Shown one piece after another: positions 61,796-64,000 of a stretch of 64,000 bases of DNA (position 1 is the first letter of the stretch; each line of letters opens with the position of its first letter). The position numbers were made by a program, and so were the translations under genes. The notes below the pieces were generated by a model, which searched no databases, had not been told where the DNA came from, and saw only the letters and a program-made list of their open reading frames with translations. Source of the DNA: RUG11462 sp045539315 (GTDB lineage: Bacteria > Bacillota > Clostridia > Oscillospirales > Acutalibacteraceae); assembly GCA_045539315.1 (NCBI GenBank), contig JAZQFC010000024.1, forward strand, positions 1-64,000. The letters run 5' to 3'.

Positions 61796-62446
61796 TTAGA
61801 GCCAACCTTTCTTATACATAATTCTTCCTGCAACAAGCGCAATGATAACGCCAACAGGTACTAACACGCCAACAGAAGAAGCGAGTGAAGGTACTGCAAT
61901 AAACAACGCTACCATAAATATAATAGGCGCTACTGAAAGTTTCCAGTTCTTGCTGATGTAAACAACACCAAGTCCACCAAAAAGCGCAGGCAAAATGTTG
62001 TCAAAAGCAGGTGTTAATACAGGCGAATTCAAAATAGGTGTGATAAGCGCTAAAACACAAACACCAACAGTTAACACAATAGTTGTAACAATAGAAGATG
62101 TTGCAATAGCAATTGTTGAAATAACTTCGCCTTCTTCACTACCTGGTTTTACTTCTGCATTTTCCATAGCAGTAAGTGCGCTTGGGGCTTTTATACTTGT
62201 AACATTACCTGTTACAAAACTCAAATATGTACCACCAACACCGAGCATTGGAGTGTAGGTAATAACTTCAATAAGACCAACTGTCCAGAAAATAGGCGCA
62301 ACGCCTAAAAGACCTTTAAGCACAGCAGTCGCTTCTGGCCAAGCGTTATAGTAAACGCAAATTGCAATAGGCACGAGCATAACTACAAAAACTGCAGTCC
62401 AAATCCAAATCTTACCGTATCTATCGGTTTTGTTCATATAATCCAT
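61796..62446 (-). CDS. Small polytopic membrane protein, partner of DUF5058 protein
   Basis: A 216-residue protein with six to seven membrane segments. A conserved-looking loop TPMLGVGGTYLSFVTGNVTS lies after the second segment, followed by an acidic stretch (ENAEVKPGSEEGEV). I do not recognise a named family. It is 13 bases after the DUF5058 gene and adjacent to the peptidase gene. Two small membrane proteins with a peptidase suggest a two-subunit transporter of peptides or acyl amino acids; this is inference. Confidence 0.78.
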   Translation of the reverse strand: MDYMNKTDRYGKIWIWTAVFVVMLVPIAICVYYNAWPEATAVLKGLLGVAPIFWTVGLIEVITYTPMLGVGGTYLSFVTGNVTSIKAPSALTAMENAEVKPGSEEGEVISTIAIATSSIVTTIVLTVGVCVLALITPILNSPVLTPAFDNILPALFGGLGVVYISKNWKLSVAPIIFMVALFIAVPSLASSVGVLVPVGVIIALVAGRIMYKKGWL

Positions 62447-62459
62447 TATTCGCGCCTCC

Positions 62460-63185
62460 TTAACCTACTAAAATTGGTGTGATAACAACTGCAAAAATCA
62501 TTGCTACCACCATACTTATAGCCATTGCATAAGTTTCAAGCCATTTCATATTGCATTTTTTAATAAGAATACCGCAAAGCGCCATTGTAATAGCCGAAAC
62601 GATTAAAACAAATATAGGAATAAGACCTGCAATGCCTTCTCTTACATCTGCAAAAACCATACCTAAAAATGCAGAAATCATTCCCAAAAACATTGCAGTT
62701 AAGAAAATATCTCCCCATTTTTCATCTTTAGATTTGATTTTAACCATACCGCCATTGATTTTTTTCATTAAAATCGGTGGCAAAATAATACTTGGCATAA
62801 TTCCGAGTGTCATAACCCAGGCAATTGCCGAGTAAACTTTTGGGTCGCTAACCATTTCTGATAATGAAATGCCGAGCGCATTAGCGGTAGAAGTAGCCGC
62901 AGGTAATTCATATGTAATAGCGCCGATAACACTCATTCTTATCCAAGGAAGCGGAATTCCCAAAAATTTAGAGAGTGTTACAATACCAACCAAAATTGAA
63001 ATTGCAGGCGCAATTGTAAACACCGCGGTTGAAATTATAGTTTTGTTTAATTTCTTTTTAGATAAACCTAATTGTTTGCCCCTTTTGTATGCACGAAGTA
63101 AAAAGAATAATGACTGTGCAAGCACAAAAATTATAACCACTATCGCAACAATATACAAAAAGGAACTATTTGCATTAAAATTCAT
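62460..63185 (-). CDS. DUF5058 family membrane protein
   Basis: A 241-residue protein with six to seven membrane segments. The stretch LSKFLGIPLPWIRMSVIGA and YELPAATSTANALGI match what I know of the DUF5058 family, whose function is not established. It has a small basic cytoplasmic loop (KKINGGMVKIKSKDEKWGD). First gene of the operon with the 216-residue protein and the M20 peptidase. Confidence 0.8.
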   Translation of the reverse strand: MNFNANSSFLYIVAIVVIIFVLAQSLFFLLRAYKRGKQLGLSKKKLNKTIISTAVFTIAPAISILVGIVTLSKFLGIPLPWIRMSVIGAITYELPAATSTANALGISLSEMVSDPKVYSAIAWVMTLGIMPSIILPPILMKKINGGMVKIKSKDEKWGDIFLTAMFLGMISAFLGMVFADVREGIAGLIPIFVLIVSAITMALCGILIKKCNMKWLETYAMAISMVVAMIFAVVITPILVG

Positions 63186-63335
63186 TTTAAAGTCCCCCTT
63201 TTAATGATAAGTTTATTATAATGCATAATTACTGTAATTTCAAGCAAAACAAACATTGCAAAGAGAATAAAACCAAACAGTATCTCATAAAATTTATAAA
63301 AACTGCCTAAATGTTTTAAAAAGGGGTAAAAGTTT

Positions 63336-63938
63336 ATGAATTACTCAAATGATTTCAGAGAAATGATTAAAAAGTATAATGAAGAACTTAAAAAAATGCA
63401 ACAAAGAGCAACAACACCCGATAAAGAAGAAGTTGTAAAAACACAAGCGCAAGTTCAACCAACAGAAAAACAACCTATAAATTTTACAAATATTTATTCT
63501 TTGCCGAATATAACCGCTAACCAGATGATACAAGGGCAAAACGAAAATTTAACTCAAAAAGGTCGTTTGTTGGTGCGCCTTTCAACATCTAATCAAGCCT
63601 CTCCCGTTCAAGGCGGACTTGTTTTAGTATCTATTGATACGCCTGATGGCGAGCGCCTTATAAGTTCATCTGTGACAAATGAAAATGGCGAAACAGATAT
63701 AATAACGCTTGATACCGTATCAGCGAGCGAGTCGCAAACCCCTGGTGTCGAAAACCCTTATGCCTCTTATAACATTCGAGCGTCTGCAAATGATTATTTC
63801 ACAATTGATTCTATAAATGTGCCGATTTTTGAAAACATTCTCGCTGTGCAACAAGTTGAAATGATACCATTGCCTGAAGGTTTTGAGGGTAACACCGTGC
63901 TTAAATCCAATGATACAGGCGCAATAACTTTAAATTAA
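63336..63938 (+). CDS. Hypothetical protein with carboxypeptidase-regulatory-like domain
   Basis: A 200-residue protein without a signal peptide. The N-terminal 60 residues are charged and probably coiled. The C-terminal part (about 75-190) reads as an immunoglobulin-like beta-sandwich (GRLLVRLSTSNQASPVQGGL, VSIDTPDGERL). It is 11 bases upstream of a probable spore-envelope gene, so a sporulation role is possible. Start ATG follows AAAAGGGGTAAAAGTTT. Confidence 0.75.
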   Translation: MNYSNDFREMIKKYNEELKKMQQRATTPDKEEVVKTQAQVQPTEKQPINFTNIYSLPNITANQMIQGQNENLTQKGRLLVRLSTSNQASPVQGGLVLVSIDTPDGERLISSSVTNENGETDIITLDTVSASESQTPGVENPYASYNIRASANDYFTIDSINVPIFENILAVQQVEMIPLPEGFEGNTVLKSNDTGAITLN

Positions 63939-63949
63939 GGAGAAAAACA

Positions 63950-64000
63950 ATGGCTGAATTTACTATACCTGAATTTATAACGGTACATATTGGCGCGCCA
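63950..64000 (+). CDS. Start of a probable SpoIID/peptidoglycan-binding spore-envelope protein (partial)
   Basis: Seventeen codons are visible (MAEFTIPEFITVHIGAP) behind AAGGAGAAAAACA. The motif FTIPEFITVHIGAP is like the opening of clostridial SpoIID-domain/peptidoglycan-binding proteins as I remember them. The identification rests on this short start only. Confidence 0.5.
   Translation, partial: MAEFTIPEFITVHIGAP

Noticed and set aside
1..64000. tRNA, rRNA, insertion sequences, prophage or toxin-antitoxin genes
   Set aside because: No stretch with the needed conserved sequence, transposase motif or phage structural gene was found on reading both strands.

Overview
The window is chromosomal DNA from a low-GC, spore-forming, anaerobic member of the Firmicutes, most likely class Clostridia in the Ruminococcaceae/Oscillospiraceae neighbourhood. 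This rests on the forespore sigma factor SigG, a class III (oxygen-sensitive) ribonucleotide reductase with its radical-SAM activase, pyruvate phosphate dikinase plus acetate kinase, BspA-like leucine-rich and GH16 secreted proteins, and strong AGGAGG ribosome-binding sites with TTGACA/TATAAT promoters. The species cannot be named from the sequence alone. TGA is an ordinary stop codon. I saw no rRNA, tRNA, CRISPR array, prophage or insertion sequence.

Layout. 0-2 kb: sigG with an amide hydrolase gene behind it. 2-7.1 kb: a complete nucleoside-type ABC importer (BMP lipoprotein, double ATPase, two permeases). 7.1-9.6 kb: a SASA-type esterase and a secreted M23 peptidase. 9.8-19.6 kb: a + strand block with tRNA thiolation (cysteine desulfurase plus ThiI), an unusual CinA-sortase B fusion, an EamA transporter, two CobW-type GTPases, an aldo/keto reductase and a YgjP-like metallopeptidase. 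19.7-22 kb: rpe and two unrecognised genes. 22.1-34.1 kb: the replication-origin block on the - strand, read in transcription order dnaA, dnaN, S4-domain gene, recF, remB-like, a membrane protein, a DUF559 nuclease, gyrB, a YcxB-like membrane protein, gyrA, ackA. The dnaA-dnaN gap holds the likely oriC. 34.8-39.95 kb: ppdK followed by accessory genes separated by near-identical terminators. 40-43 kb: a 1023-residue secreted GH16 protein. 43.4-48.3 kb: a membrane protein, then nrdG, nrdD and trxB. 48.5-52 kb: rpsF-ssb-rpsR, galU, a RING-like membrane protein and a NUDIX hydrolase. 52.1-54.8 kb: pncB, a lipoprotein and ruvX. 54.8-63.2 kb: an LRR protein, an NSS transporter, an HTH/DUF2975/DUF4153 cluster and an M20 peptidase with two small membrane proteins. 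63.3-64 kb: a hypothetical gene and the start of a probable spore-envelope gene.

The most unusual points are as follows. (1) A DUF559 nuclease gene fits exactly between inverted copies of a dispersed palindromic repeat; the repeat end supplies its ribosome-binding site. (2) One 964-codon frame joins CinA to a membrane-anchored class B sortase. (3) The DnaA recognition motif is altered (one residue shorter, NHA in place of DHT), and the oriC carries TTTTCAACA boxes instead of TTATCCACA. A second cluster of the same box lies in front of the CobW genes at 16.1 kb. (4) Two genes behind ppdK are each bounded by a copy of the ppdK terminator, and one copy still carries the last codons of a diverged ppdK. 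(5) The second CobW protein ends in a DUF1980-like domain.

All family assignments come from reading motifs, lengths and gene order; no database search was possible.
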